Positions 7,850 through 17,270 of a stretch of DNA of 64,000 bases are shown in pieces. A program made the translations under genes and the position numbers. Under the pieces are notes generated by a model. It searched no databases. It was not told where the DNA came from and saw only the letters and a program-made list of their open reading frames with translations. The DNA comes from Bradyrhizobium sp. Gha (GTDB taxonomy: Bacteria > Pseudomonadota > Alphaproteobacteria > Rhizobiales > Xanthobacteraceae): contig NZ_FOQM01000020.1 of assembly GCF_900113735.1 (NCBI RefSeq), positions 82,792 to 146,791 on the forward strand, written 5' to 3'. The first letter of the stretch is position 1; every line of letters begins with the position of its first letter.

Positions 7850-9601
7850 TTACTGTCCCGCTGCTTCCGCGCCACGCGTGCGCGGATCGGGCGCGCCAAG
7901 CGGCCCGTTCGGCGTCACGAAAATCGAATTGGCTGACGTCTGCCCCATCGGCTCCACGACGAGATGATCCATCGCCTTCAGCTCGAACAGCACGTCGTCG
8001 GGGAATCCGTGCTCGACGCGCACTTCATCCGGCAGCCATTGATGATGGAGCCGCGGCGCAGCCACCGCCGCCGCGACGTCCATCCTGTAGTCGAGCACGT
8101 TCACGATGACCTGGAGCACGGTCGAGATGATGCGACTGCCACCAGGCGAGCCCGTCACCAGCACCGGCTTGCGGTCTTTCAGCACAATGGTCGGCGACAT
8201 CGATGATAGCGGCCGCTTGCCCGGCCCGGGCAAATTGGCCTCGTAGCCGACAAGACCATAGGCATTGGAGGCGCCGACGGCGGCGGTGAAATCGTCGAGT
8301 TCATTGTTGAGCAGCACCCCGGTGCCCTCGGCGACCAGACCGACGCCGTAGCTGAAGTTCAGTGTGTAGGTGTTGCTGACGGCGTTGCCGCCACTGTCGA
8401 CGACCGAATAGTGCGTCGTATTGCTGCCTTCGCGCGGAGATGTGGCGGTGGACACGAGATCCTTCGACGGCGTGGCGCGCTCGGTGGAAATGCCGGCGCG
8501 CAGCTTCGCGGCGTAGTCCTTTGCAATCAGCCTGTCGATCGGCGCGTTGACGAAGGCGGGATCGCCGAGATAGCGCGCACGGTCGGCGTAGGCGCGCTTC
8601 ATGGCCTCGATCAGCAGATGAAGCGAGGCCGGCGATCCCTGCTTCAGGTCCGCAAGCTGAAAGCCTTCGAGCATGTTGAGGGTCTCCAGCAGCACCACGC
8701 CGCCCGAGGACGGCAGCGGCATCGAGACGATGTCGTAGCCGCGATAGGTGCCGCGCACCGGCGTGCGGATCACCGCCTGATACGCCTTCAGATCAGCTGG
8801 CGTCATGATGCCGCCGGCATCGGATACGGCCTTGGCGATCTTTTCCGCCACCGGTCCCTCGTAGAAGCCGCGCGGTCCTTGCGCCGCGACGCGCGCCAGC
8901 GTGTCGGCGAGGTCGCTCTGCACCAGCCTGTCACCTTCGCCAAACGGCTTGCCATCGGAGCTTGCGAAGATCTTGGCTGAGGACGGCCAGCGCGCGAGCC
9001 GCGGATACCAGCCAGGCAGCGTATCGGCGATGTCGTCGGTGACGATGAATCCATCACGGGCCAGTGCGATCGCGGGCTCCAGCAACTGCGCCAGCGTGAA
9101 CCGACCCGAGCCGTATTGATCGTGTGCCAGAGCCAGGCCTGCGATCGTGCCGGGCACGCCGATACCAAGCCCGGAATCGCGCGATTTTGCGGGATCAGGC
9201 TTGCCGTCGGCTCCGAGGAAGATTTGCGCCGTGGTCGCCGCGGGCGCGGTCTCGCGATAGTCGATCGCGACATCTTCGTTGCGTTCGGCGGAATGGATCA
9301 CCATGAAGCCGCCGCCGCCGATATTGCCGGCGCGCGGATAAGTCACCGCCATTGCGAAGCCGGTCGCGACGGCAGCATCGACGGCGTTGCCGCCTCGTCG
9401 CAAGACGTCGGCGCCGACTTGCGCCGCCATCTTCTCCTGTGCCACCACCATGCCGTGCTCGGCCGGAACGGCGTGCACGCTGTCGAGCGCGGGAGGCACA
9501 TAGGGTAGCCGCGCACCTTGTGCGACCGCTGACGCCAGACCAAACGCCAGAGTAGCAATGAGCGCGAAAAAAGCGCGCCGTGTCGAAAATGTCGCCATCA
9601 T
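7850..9601 (-). CDS. ggt: Gamma-glutamyltransferase (glutathione hydrolase), periplasmic
   Basis: About 583 residues. An N-terminal signal peptide (RRAFFALIATLAFGLASAVA) directs export. The enzyme cleaves the gamma-glutamyl bond of glutathione and transfers it to water or amino acids. It is made as a proenzyme and cuts itself before the threonine of TTHYSVVD (about residue 395) into large and small subunits. Other family markers are DYRETAP (substrate carboxylate Arg), PLPSSGG and GSPGGSRII. It ends close to the GST gene on the opposite strand. ATG codons at 9601 and 9598 are the likely starts; a TTG precedes them. Confidence 0.94.
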   Translation of the reverse strand: MMATFSTRRAFFALIATLAFGLASAVAQGARLPYVPPALDSVHAVPAEHGMVVAQEKMAAQVGADVLRRGGNAVDAAVATGFAMAVTYPRAGNIGGGGFMVIHSAERNEDVAIDYRETAPAATTAQIFLGADGKPDPAKSRDSGLGIGVPGTIAGLALAHDQYGSGRFTLAQLLEPAIALARDGFIVTDDIADTLPGWYPRLARWPSSAKIFASSDGKPFGEGDRLVQSDLADTLARVAAQGPRGFYEGPVAEKIAKAVSDAGGIMTPADLKAYQAVIRTPVRGTYRGYDIVSMPLPSSGGVVLLETLNMLEGFQLADLKQGSPASLHLLIEAMKRAYADRARYLGDPAFVNAPIDRLIAKDYAAKLRAGISTERATPSKDLVSTATSPREGSNTTHYSVVDSGGNAVSNTYTLNFSYGVGLVAEGTGVLLNNELDDFTAAVGASNAYGLVGYEANLPGPGKRPLSSMSPTIVLKDRKPVLVTGSPGGSRIISTVLQVIVNVLDYRMDVAAAVAAPRLHHQWLPDEVRVEHGFPDDVLFELKAMDHLVVEPMGQTSANSIFVTPNGPLGAPDPRTRGAEAAGQ

Positions 9602-9701
9602 CAAATTTCCGCTGGGCTCTCAGGCGAATTCAAGCGCGCCGCGACAATGCTATACGGTTTGCGCTAGGAGAGGCAAAACTGTTTGTGATGAGGACAGGGT
9701 G

Positions 9702-11087
9702 ATGACGACGATCGCCCCGGATGCGCCAGTCACCGGCGCCTCGCGGACCTATCCGCCGCGCTCAGCGGTCGTCAGCTGGATCTTCTTCGATTGGGCCGCC
9801 CAGCCCTATTTCACGTTGATCACGACCTTCGTGTTTGCGCCCTATTTCGCCACCAGTATCGCGCCGGATCCCGCCACCGGCCAATCGCTCTGGGGGTTTG
9901 CGATGGCGGCAGCTGGCATGGCGATCGCGTTGCTGTCACCCGTGCTCGGCGCCATTGCCGATGCGTCGGGCCGGAGGAAACCGTGGATCGCTGCGTTCGG
10001 CGCGGTTCTGGTGGTGTCCTCCTGCGCGCTGTGGATCGGCAAGCCGGGCGATCTCTCGATCATTCCGCCGCTGCTGATTGCGGTCGCGTTGGCCAGCGTC
10101 GGCGCGGAATTCGCCACGGTCTTCAACAATGCCATGATGCCGACTTTGGTGCCGCCGGACCGCATCGGCCGGCTCTCGGGCACCGGCTGGGCCACCGGCT
10201 ACATCGGCGGCATCGTCAGTCTGATCTTCGTGCTCGGCTTCCTCGCCGCCAATCCGGAGACCGGGCGCACCCTGCTCGGCTTCACGCCGCTGTTCGGGCT
10301 CGATCCCGTCACCCATCAAGGCGAGCGCGCCGCAGGGCCTTTGACCGGGTTGTGGTTCATCATCTTCGTGACGCCGATGTTCCTGTTCACGCCCGACTAT
10401 CCGGCGAAGCGTCCGGTACGGCAGGCTCTGTACGAAGGTCTGCTTGATCTCAAGCAGTCGCTGAAGGATTTGCCGCAGCAGAGGTCGCTTGCCGCGTTTC
10501 TGCTCGCCAACATGATCTACACCGATGGTCTGGTGTCGCTGTTCGCTTTCGGTGGCATCTATGCCGCCGGCACCTTCGGCTGGCATACGATTCAGATCGG
10601 CACGTTCGGAATTATTCTGGCCATCGCCGGCACCTTTGGCGCATGGCTCGGCGGCAAGCTCGACGATTTCCTCGGTCCGAAGCGCGTCATTGCCGGCAGC
10701 ATGCTGATCCTGCTGCTCGCGGTCGCTGCAATTCTGCTGGTCGACAAGGACAGCGTCCTGTTCGTCAAGGTCACGCCGCCGGTGCCGGGCGGTCCGCTGT
10801 TCAGCGCTGCGGCTGAGCGTGCCTATATCGTGCTCGGCTGCCTGATCGGCGCTGCCGGTGGGCCGCTTCAGGCGGCGTCGCGAACGCTTCTGATCCGGCT
10901 CGCGCCGAAGGATCGTATCGCGCAGTATTTCGGCTTGTTTGCGTTGACCGGGAGGGTGACGTCCTTCGTCGGCCCGCTGCTGATCGGCGTGGTCACCGCC
11001 GCAACCGCGAGCCAGAAGGCCGGCATGGCCGTGCTGGTGGCGTTTTTCACGACGGGGTTTGCGCTGCTGATGCGGGTGAAGGAGTAG
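9702..11087 (+). CDS. MFS transporter, UMF1 (Atg22-like) family
   Basis: A 461-residue membrane protein with about 12 hydrophobic segments. The opening VVSWIFFDWAAQPYFTLITT is characteristic of the UMF1 branch of the major facilitator superfamily, related to yeast vacuolar Atg22. The transported compound is unknown for most bacterial members. The start at 9702 fits the family; upstream residues in frame do not. It is divergent from ggt, with about 100 bp between. No pathway partner is visible. Confidence 0.88.
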   Translation: MTTIAPDAPVTGASRTYPPRSAVVSWIFFDWAAQPYFTLITTFVFAPYFATSIAPDPATGQSLWGFAMAAAGMAIALLSPVLGAIADASGRRKPWIAAFGAVLVVSSCALWIGKPGDLSIIPPLLIAVALASVGAEFATVFNNAMMPTLVPPDRIGRLSGTGWATGYIGGIVSLIFVLGFLAANPETGRTLLGFTPLFGLDPVTHQGERAAGPLTGLWFIIFVTPMFLFTPDYPAKRPVRQALYEGLLDLKQSLKDLPQQRSLAAFLLANMIYTDGLVSLFAFGGIYAAGTFGWHTIQIGTFGIILAIAGTFGAWLGGKLDDFLGPKRVIAGSMLILLLAVAAILLVDKDSVLFVKVTPPVPGGPLFSAAAERAYIVLGCLIGAAGGPLQAASRTLLIRLAPKDRIAQYFGLFALTGRVTSFVGPLLIGVVTAATASQKAGMAVLVAFFTTGFALLMRVKE

Positions 11088-11111
11088 CCGCCCTCTCTCC
11101 GGTTTCACCAC

Positions 11112-11195
11112 CGTCATTGCGAGGATTGAAGCGACGAAGCAATCCAGACTTCCTCGCGGAAAGATTCTGGATCGCTTCGCTGCGCTCGCGACGAG
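11112..11195. repeat. Dispersed palindromic repeat (family R1)
   Basis: The left end CGTCATTGCGAGG..GAAGCGACGAAGCAATCC is complementary to the right end GGATCGCTTCGCTGCGCTCGCGACG. Related copies are at 47361, 62961 and 63546, with a minimal form at 59906. It lies between convergent genes, an MFS transporter and purH. Confidence 0.8.
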
Positions 11196-11203
11196 TTGAT
11201 AGA

Positions 11204-12796
11204 TCAGTGCCTGAAATGCCGCGTGCCCGTGAACACCATGGCGATGCCGTGCTCGTCGGCGGCCTTGATGACCTCGTCATCGCGCATCGATCCGCCGGGC
11301 TGTACCACGGCAGTAGCGCCGGCTTCGATGCAGGCGAGCATGCCGTCGGCGAACGGGAAGAACGCATCCGACGCCACGACCGAACCCTTGGTGAGCGGCT
11401 CGACGAGCTTCAGCTCGTTGGCGGCGTCTTGTGCCTTGCGCGCTGCGATGCGGGCCGAATCCACCCGGCTCATCTGGCCCGCGCCGATGCCGACGGTGGC
11501 GAGATCCCTGGCGTAAACGATCGTGTTCGACTTGACGTGCTTTGCCACCCGGAACGCGAACTTGAGATCGCGCATCTCGGCATCACTGGGCGCACGCCTG
11601 GTCACGACCTTGAAAGTCATGTCGTCGACCACGGCGTTGTCGCGGCTCTGCACCAGAAGACCGCCGGCCACGGTCTTGGCGGTGAGGCCGGGGGCGCGTG
11701 GGTCGGGCAGGCTGCCGGCAAGCAACAGACGTAGATTCTTGCGCGCGCCGATGATGGCGATGGCTTCCTCGCTGGCGTCGGGCGCGATGATCACCTCGGT
11801 GAAGATCTTGGTGATCTCGCGCGCGGTGTCGGCGTCGAGCGCGCGGTTCATCGCGATGATGCCGCCGAAGGCCGAAGTGGAGTCGCAAGCCAGGGCCTTG
11901 CGATAGGCCTCGACGAGGTTCGCGCCTTCAGCAACGCCGCAGGGATTGGCGTGCTTGACGATGACGCAGGCAGCGGTGCGCTTGGTGTCGAACTCGCCGA
12001 TGCACTCATAGGCCGCATCGGTGTCGTTGATGTTGTTGTAGGAGAGTTCCTTGCCCTGGAGCTGCCGTGCAGTCGAGACGCCCGGGCGCTTGTCCGGTGT
12101 CGCATAGAACGCCGCCGTCTGGTGCGGGTTCTCGCCGTAGCGCAGCGACTGGATCAGTTTGCCGCCGAAGGCACGGAAGTCGGGCGCCTCGATCTCGAGC
12201 TGGCGGTTGAACCAGTTCGATATGGCAGCATCATAGGCCGCGGTGCGGGCATAGGCCTTTGCGGCAAGCCGCCGGCGCAGCTTCAGCGTGGTCGCACCGT
12301 TGTTGGCGGCGAGCTCGTCGAGCACGGCCTTGTAGTCATCGGCCTCGACCACCACGGCGACGTCGTCGTGGTTCTTCGCGGCGGCGCGGATCATCGCGGG
12401 ACCGCCGATGTCGATGTTCTCGATGCAATCCTCGAATCCCGCGCCTTTGTCGACGGTCGCTTCGAACGGATAGAGATTGACGACGAGCAGGTCGATCGGC
12501 GCGATACCGTGCGCCTTCATCGCTTCCGCGTGCTCCTTGTTGTCGCGGATCGCGAGCAGGCCGCCATGCACCTTCGGATGCAGCGTCTTGACGCGGCCGT
12601 CCATCATCTCGGGGAAGCCGGTGAGGTCGGAGACGTCCTTCACCTTCAGGCCGGCGGCGGCGATGGCTTTGGCGGTGCCGCCGGTCGAGACCAGCTCGAC
12701 ATCATGCGCGGCCAGCGCCTGGGCGAACTCGATCAGGCCTGATTTGTCGGAGACGGAAAGAAGGGCGCGGGTGACGCGGCGGGGGCGGTCGGTCAT
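11204..12796 (-). CDS. purH: Bifunctional AICAR formyltransferase / IMP cyclohydrolase
   Basis: About 530 residues, the normal PurH size. It performs the last two steps of de novo purine synthesis, AICAR to FAICAR with 10-formyl-THF and then ring closure to IMP. The N-terminal IMP cyclohydrolase domain starts RALLSVSDKSGLIEFAQAL with VSTGGTAKAI. The C-terminal transformylase domain contains LRYGENPHQ and KHANPCGVAEG. The chosen start is ATG at 12796, with AGAGGA upstream; a TTG two codons earlier is less likely. folD, which helps supply the folate cofactor, is elsewhere in the window. Confidence 0.97.
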   Translation of the reverse strand: MTDRPRRVTRALLSVSDKSGLIEFAQALAAHDVELVSTGGTAKAIAAAGLKVKDVSDLTGFPEMMDGRVKTLHPKVHGGLLAIRDNKEHAEAMKAHGIAPIDLLVVNLYPFEATVDKGAGFEDCIENIDIGGPAMIRAAAKNHDDVAVVVEADDYKAVLDELAANNGATTLKLRRRLAAKAYARTAAYDAAISNWFNRQLEIEAPDFRAFGGKLIQSLRYGENPHQTAAFYATPDKRPGVSTARQLQGKELSYNNINDTDAAYECIGEFDTKRTAACVIVKHANPCGVAEGANLVEAYRKALACDSTSAFGGIIAMNRALDADTAREITKIFTEVIIAPDASEEAIAIIGARKNLRLLLAGSLPDPRAPGLTAKTVAGGLLVQSRDNAVVDDMTFKVVTRRAPSDAEMRDLKFAFRVAKHVKSNTIVYARDLATVGIGAGQMSRVDSARIAARKAQDAANELKLVEPLTKGSVVASDAFFPFADGMLACIEAGATAVVQPGGSMRDDEVIKAADEHGIAMVFTGTRHFRH

Positions 12797-12961
12797 GAGC
12801 AAGATCCTCTGTTCAGGGAGTGTCTATGCCCAGGCGCGCGGCGGATATGTATCGCGCTTCCCGATGGTGCTCCATCCAAGGTCGCCAGTCGCGCGAACGA
12901 GCGTTCGATAGCAGTTTTCGACGCCCTTCACAACGATCGGATAGCGCCGAATCCCGGCTCT

Positions 12962-14719
12962 TTACAGCGGAAGTTCCGGCTCCCGGCGGGCGTTGCGGCG
13001 GGCATTGGTGACCGCCGGCGATGCGGTCGAGCGCACAAAACTCCAGCGAATCGAGGCCGCTTGGCGGGCATCCTGGCGGATCACGATCTGGGCGGTCCGG
13101 CGCGGGCCGTCATTGCCGGCCAGGAACACGCTGTCCTCCAGGTCGACCTTCTCGTCCAGCGCTTCAAAGGTCCAGACGTCGCGGTTCGGCAGCACCAGCA
13201 TGACGCCGCGGGCATCCGACAGGCGGCTCGCCTTCACCGCGGGATGCAGGTGGAAACGCAGCGCGAAGTCGGCGCCGGCGCCTTTCAGCCGCGCGCCCTG
13301 CGGCGGCGACAACGTATCCTCGCCGTCAATCCGCGCTCCGTCATTGGCCATCATCAGCACGCGGCGATGGATCACGCCGAACCTGGCGAGATAGCCGTCA
13401 TGGGAGGTCGTGAGCAGCGTGCCGTCCTGGATGATCTCGCGATAGCTCTCGACGTCGTGGGGGCCGCTGGTGATCGGTGCACCGTGCAGCAGCCGCTTCA
13501 TCGCCGACATCTCGACGAACTGGCAGGACGAGGTGTCGTGATAGGTCAGCGTCGAATGCGCCGCGGTGCCGCGCGCGAACGGCCGCCAATTGTCGCGGCC
13601 CGTGGCCGGCATGCCGCAATTGGTGACGATGCGGCTGATGCCGGAAGACAATTCGAACGACAGGCAGCCGGCATGCGCATCGTGGCTGACGCCGGGCGGC
13701 GGCGGCGGGCCAGTGTCGATGATCACAGTGGTCGGCCCGGCATCGAGGCGCTGGAAGCCGGTGTGCGGCATGTTCGCCATCGGCGCGCCATGGGCGTCGT
13801 CATAGGCGAGCAGCGTGGCCAGCAGATCCGATGGCGTCGCGCTCATGCCGTTGAACAGCGCGAAATTGCCGTCGCCGTGCCGGAAGAAGCGCAGCATCGG
13901 CATCATGCGATCGATTGCATTGAGCAGCGCCGGCGGCGGCGCGATGTTGCGCGCGGCAAAGGTCTGCCGCAGCGGCAGCAGGTCGATCAGCAGCTCGATC
14001 AGCGCGCCGGGATTTCTGGAGATATGCCCGCCGTCGGGGAGGATCTGCCGCTGCAATTCGTCTGAGAGCTTTTTCGACGCGCTGCGGATGTGACGGGCCT
14101 GGTTGGCGAGGCACAACGTCGTGTAGCAGAGCGCGATCTGCACCTGGAGTCTCGGCACCCCATCGGGGATGTTGACCATGGTGAAGCGCAGCAAGCGGAT
14201 CTCACGTGCGAGCGCGCGCAAGTAACGGCGGTAGAATTTGTTGTCGGTGTCGTTGAGCACCAGCGGCGCTTGCGACAGCAGCGAGATCACGCGCCGCGCC
14301 AGCACGTCGGCGCGGCGGGCGACCGGCCGGCGCTTGTTGGCGGGGTTGCCGATCCAGTCCTCGACCAGCGCGCGCGCATTGGCCCGGGTCAGTGCGGTGT
14401 CGGCGGCGCGTAAGTGTCGCAGCCAGCCGAAGCCGAGCAGCGCGACCTCCCAATCCTCCGAGGGCGGATCGAGATCGAAGATGGAGCGTCCGTGGCAGTT
14501 GACGATCTTTCCGGCGAAGACGAAGCGCCCTGCATAGATCTCCGCGGCGCGCGTCGCATCCGCGGTGCGCAGATCGTGCGGCGCGATGATCAACCGGTCG
14601 GTGCGACCGGGCCAGACCCGCGACAGCGCAACGGAACCGCCGCTCGCGCGCGCGAGCATGTTCCGCGCGAAGCGGTTCATGACCAGCGTCGAGATACGTC
14701 TGCGTTGAGCGACCGACAC
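12962..14719 (-). CDS. Heparinase II/III family protein
   Basis: A 585-residue protein of the heparinase II/III-like family. The N-terminal half is a helical toroid region (for example DWEVALLGFGWLRHLRAADT) and the C-terminal half a beta-rich domain with HDAHAGCLSFELSSG. Family members are polysaccharide lyases, but these alphaproteobacterial homologues have no proven substrate. No signal peptide is obvious. The start is read as GTG at 14719; MNRFARNML, 13 residues on, is an alternative. It follows the rsmB-like gene on the same strand, an arrangement that may be an operon. Confidence 0.85.
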   Translation of the reverse strand: MSVAQRRRISTLVMNRFARNMLARASGGSVALSRVWPGRTDRLIIAPHDLRTADATRAAEIYAGRFVFAGKIVNCHGRSIFDLDPPSEDWEVALLGFGWLRHLRAADTALTRANARALVEDWIGNPANKRRPVARRADVLARRVISLLSQAPLVLNDTDNKFYRRYLRALAREIRLLRFTMVNIPDGVPRLQVQIALCYTTLCLANQARHIRSASKKLSDELQRQILPDGGHISRNPGALIELLIDLLPLRQTFAARNIAPPPALLNAIDRMMPMLRFFRHGDGNFALFNGMSATPSDLLATLLAYDDAHGAPMANMPHTGFQRLDAGPTTVIIDTGPPPPPGVSHDAHAGCLSFELSSGISRIVTNCGMPATGRDNWRPFARGTAAHSTLTYHDTSSCQFVEMSAMKRLLHGAPITSGPHDVESYREIIQDGTLLTTSHDGYLARFGVIHRRVLMMANDGARIDGEDTLSPPQGARLKGAGADFALRFHLHPAVKASRLSDARGVMLVLPNRDVWTFEALDEKVDLEDSVFLAGNDGPRRTAQIVIRQDARQAASIRWSFVRSTASPAVTNARRNARREPELPL

Positions 14720-14838
14720 GCCTTACCTTGAAGGGGGGAGAGGATTCCGACGAATCCTTATTAATCCCAAAATCGGACCGCGGACACCACCTTGAAAGAC
14801 CCCGAATCAGGGTCGTGGCTGCAAAATCCGGTGCAAAA

Positions 14839-16185
14839 TCAGGATTTAACCAGCCGGGCCGCGAAAAATCCGTCGAGCCCACCAAGCTTCGGGTCGGCGT
14901 GCGGCAGATGGCTCGGCAAGGTCCGGAGATCGCCCTCGGCGGTGATGATTTCGCCGAGCCCGGAGACCTCGCCGGTCTCGATCGGCACGCGGCGAAGCGA
15001 GGGCTCTGCGGCCAGCAGCGTGGCGATGGCTTGCTCGCCTTCCTCGGGTTCCAGCGAACAGGTGCAATAGACCAGCGTCCCGCCCGGTTTGAGCAACGAG
15101 ACCGATTTCTTCAGCAGCCGCTGCTGGAGAACGGTCATCGCGGCAACGTCTGAATCCTGCCGCAGCCATGCAACATCAGGATGCCTTCGAATCGTTCCGG
15201 TCGAGGTGCAGGGCGCATCGATCAGGATTCCATCGAAGCCGTCCGCTGGGCCCGTCCATTCCACGGCGTCAGCGACCACAGTCTCGGCCTGGAGCGACAG
15301 CCGGTTGAGATTTTCGCGCAGCCGCGCCACGCGGGCGGGCGAACGGTCGAGCGCCGTGACACGCGCTCCGGCTTGTGCCAGCTGCGCCGTCTTGCCGCCG
15401 GGCGCGGCGCAGAGATCGGCGATGGATTTGCCGGCGATATCTCGGAACAGCCGGACCGGCAGCGCGGCGGCGGCGTCCTGCACCCACCATTGTCCTTCGG
15501 CGAAACCGGGCAGCATGGTCACCGAGCCATGCAGCAGCGTGCGCACAGATCCGGTCGGCAGCACTTCGCCATGCAGACGGCTTGCCCAGTGTGCGGCGTC
15601 GGACTTCACAGTCAGATCGAGCGAAGGTTCGTGGCCGAGCGCGAGCGCCATGTCCCGTGCGGTCGCCTCGCCATAATGCGCGCTCCAGCGCGCCAGCAGC
15701 CAGGGCGGCAGGTCCAGCGATTGCGTCGCGATCTCCTCGACCAGCGCCTGGCCCTCGCGCGCGCAGCGGCGCAGCACGGCGTTGACGAGGCCGGCATAGC
15801 GTGCGGCGCGCCGGTCGGATTGCACCAGGCGCACCGACAGATCGACGGCAGCGTGATCGGGCACGTCCATCCAGAGGATCTGGGCGGCACCAATTAGCAG
15901 GGCGCTCTGCGCGCGCGGTGCATCGGACGGGATACCCTTGTCGAGCAGGCGAGACAGCACATGGCCGAGCGTGCCGAGCCGACGCAGGATGGTCGCGACC
16001 AGACGCCGCATCAGCGCGCGGTCGCGGTTGGCGAGCGTCTTCAGTCCGGGATGGGCGCCGGAGCCGTCGAGCTGGTCGTCGAGCGTGCGGTGCTTGTGTA
16101 ACACGCCGTCGACGATGTCGGCAGCGATCCGCCGCGCCGCTAGACCAGGCACTTCGGATGGAGGGGCAAAACGTTGAGATGGCAT
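14839..16185 (-). CDS. rsmB: RsmB-type rRNA cytosine-C5 methyltransferase
   Basis: About 448 residues. The N-terminal 140 residues are a NusB-like RNA-binding domain (AARRIAADIVDGVLHKHRTL). The methyltransferase domain has the SAM motif DLCAAPGGKTAQLAQ, the motif DAPCTSTGTIRRHPD and the catalytic YCTCSLEPEEGE. This is the NOL1/NOP2/Sun layout, and RsmB methylates C967 of 16S rRNA in E. coli. Assignment to RsmB rests on the NusB domain. The start at 16185 (MPSQRF) is preferred; 16 further codons upstream do not match. Confidence 0.9.
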   Translation of the reverse strand: MPSQRFAPPSEVPGLAARRIAADIVDGVLHKHRTLDDQLDGSGAHPGLKTLANRDRALMRRLVATILRRLGTLGHVLSRLLDKGIPSDAPRAQSALLIGAAQILWMDVPDHAAVDLSVRLVQSDRRAARYAGLVNAVLRRCAREGQALVEEIATQSLDLPPWLLARWSAHYGEATARDMALALGHEPSLDLTVKSDAAHWASRLHGEVLPTGSVRTLLHGSVTMLPGFAEGQWWVQDAAAALPVRLFRDIAGKSIADLCAAPGGKTAQLAQAGARVTALDRSPARVARLRENLNRLSLQAETVVADAVEWTGPADGFDGILIDAPCTSTGTIRRHPDVAWLRQDSDVAAMTVLQQRLLKKSVSLLKPGGTLVYCTCSLEPEEGEQAIATLLAAEPSLRRVPIETGEVSGLGEIITAEGDLRTLPSHLPHADPKLGGLDGFFAARLVKS

Positions 16186-16371
16186 GCGGACGTAAGGTTC
16201 TGAGCAAGCGGCAGTTCCGCCGGGTAGGCGCATGCCTTAAGATCAGCTTCTGTGGCATGCGAATATGCCAAATGTAAGAACGGCCTCTGGCGATTTCGGC
16301 CCGCCGGAGCCATTTCAGCAATGCGTTATTGAACGTCGCGCGCCTGACGATCCTGCGCTAGGACCCGAACG

Positions 16372-16569
16372 ATGAACGACCAGCCTGCTGTCCCCAATCG
16401 CAAGCCCTTGCCGCCGGCCGCCCAGCGCGCGCTGGCCGAAGCGGAGGCACGCCGGCAAGCCGCCGCGGCCCGTGCCGAAGCTGCGCCGAAGGAATTGCAG
16501 GGGCCGAAGGGACCCGAGCCCACGCGCTACGGCGATTGGGAGCGCAAGGGGATCGCCTCGGATTTTTGA
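16372..16569 (+). CDS. DUF1674 protein, succinate dehydrogenase assembly factor 4 homologue
   Basis: A 65-residue protein ending GPEPTRYGDWERKGIASDF, the conserved C-terminal block of DUF1674 (SDHAF4 in mitochondria). SDHAF4 binds flavinylated SdhA and helps assembly of succinate dehydrogenase. The N-terminus is Ala/Arg-rich and likely helical. It is divergent from rsmB. An inverted repeat (TGGCAT, six bases, ATGCCA at 16253-16270) lies about 100 bp upstream and could be a regulator site, but this is weak. Confidence 0.85.
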   Translation: MNDQPAVPNRKPLPPAAQRALAEAEARRQAAAARAEAAPKELQGPKGPEPTRYGDWERKGIASDF

Positions 16570-16626
16570 GGTTCGGATTTTTTAGGTCGCTTGTCGGTCT
16601 GGCCGACTCAGCCCTAGCGTGCGCGG

Positions 16627-17217
16627 ATGTCGCGCTTCGACCCAGATAGGTCTCGTCGGCCCTCTTATGGCGGCTCGCCATTTGGCCGTCGTCTCTCCGG
16701 ACTGGTGCCGTGGATGTTCATCGTCGCCGTCGCGGTGGCGATCGTGCTCATCTTCCGGCACGGCACCAACTGGCCGCTTCGGCATCCGGCCGATGGCCGC
16801 GCGCAGGATGCCGAGATCATCCTTCAGCATTCAGGCTCTCCCGAGAATCGCCTGCAGGTCGACGTGGTCCGCACCATCGATGGTGACACCTTCCTGGCGC
16901 GGGTGCATCAACGCGACGGACGCGATCTCGTCGCGCGGGTTCGGCTGCGCGGCATCGATGCGCCCGAGATGAAAGCATCCTGTCGCGACGAGCTCGACAA
17001 GGCGGAAGCCGCCACCGAGGCGCTGCGCAACCTGCTCGGCCAGGGCGGCGTCACGATCTACAATCTCGGGACGGAAAAATACGGGCGCGTTCTGGCCGAT
17101 GTGGCGACCAGACGAACCGCCAACGTTTCGGCGGCGATGCTCGCAGGCGGTTACGCGCGCAGCTACGAGGGCGGCCATCGCGACGGCTGGTGCACGCGCG
17201 GCTGGCGCTTCTGGTAA
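16627..17217 (+). CDS. Thermonuclease-like (SNase) protein, membrane anchored
   Basis: A 196-residue protein. An N-terminal membrane segment (PWMFIVAVAVAIVLIF, about 30-45) precedes an SNase domain. The domain carries VVRTIDGDTFLARV, RLRGIDAPEM and TEKYGRVLADV, which match the catalytic Asp/Arg/Glu regions of staphylococcal nuclease. It should cleave DNA or RNA with Ca2+, on the outer side of the membrane. It follows the SDHAF4 gene by 57 bp on the same strand and ends at a bidirectional terminator. Confidence 0.87.
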   Translation: MSRFDPDRSRRPSYGGSPFGRRLSGLVPWMFIVAVAVAIVLIFRHGTNWPLRHPADGRAQDAEIILQHSGSPENRLQVDVVRTIDGDTFLARVHQRDGRDLVARVRLRGIDAPEMKASCRDELDKAEAATEALRNLLGQGGVTIYNLGTEKYGRVLADVATRRTANVSAAMLAGGYARSYEGGHRDGWCTRGWRFW

Positions 17218-17218
17218 C

Positions 17219-17247
17219 AAAAAAGCCGCGTCGAAACGCGGCTCTTT
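17219..17247. terminator. Bidirectional rho-independent terminator
   Basis: The hairpin has arms AGCCGCGT (17224-17231) and ACGCGGCT (17236-17243) and a CGAA loop. It is preceded by a run of A (tail for the reverse strand) and followed by CTTTC. It sits between the convergent nuclease and L,D-transpeptidase genes. Confidence 0.8.
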
Positions 17248-17270
17248 CAATCGCTGTTTGGCCGCGGCGA

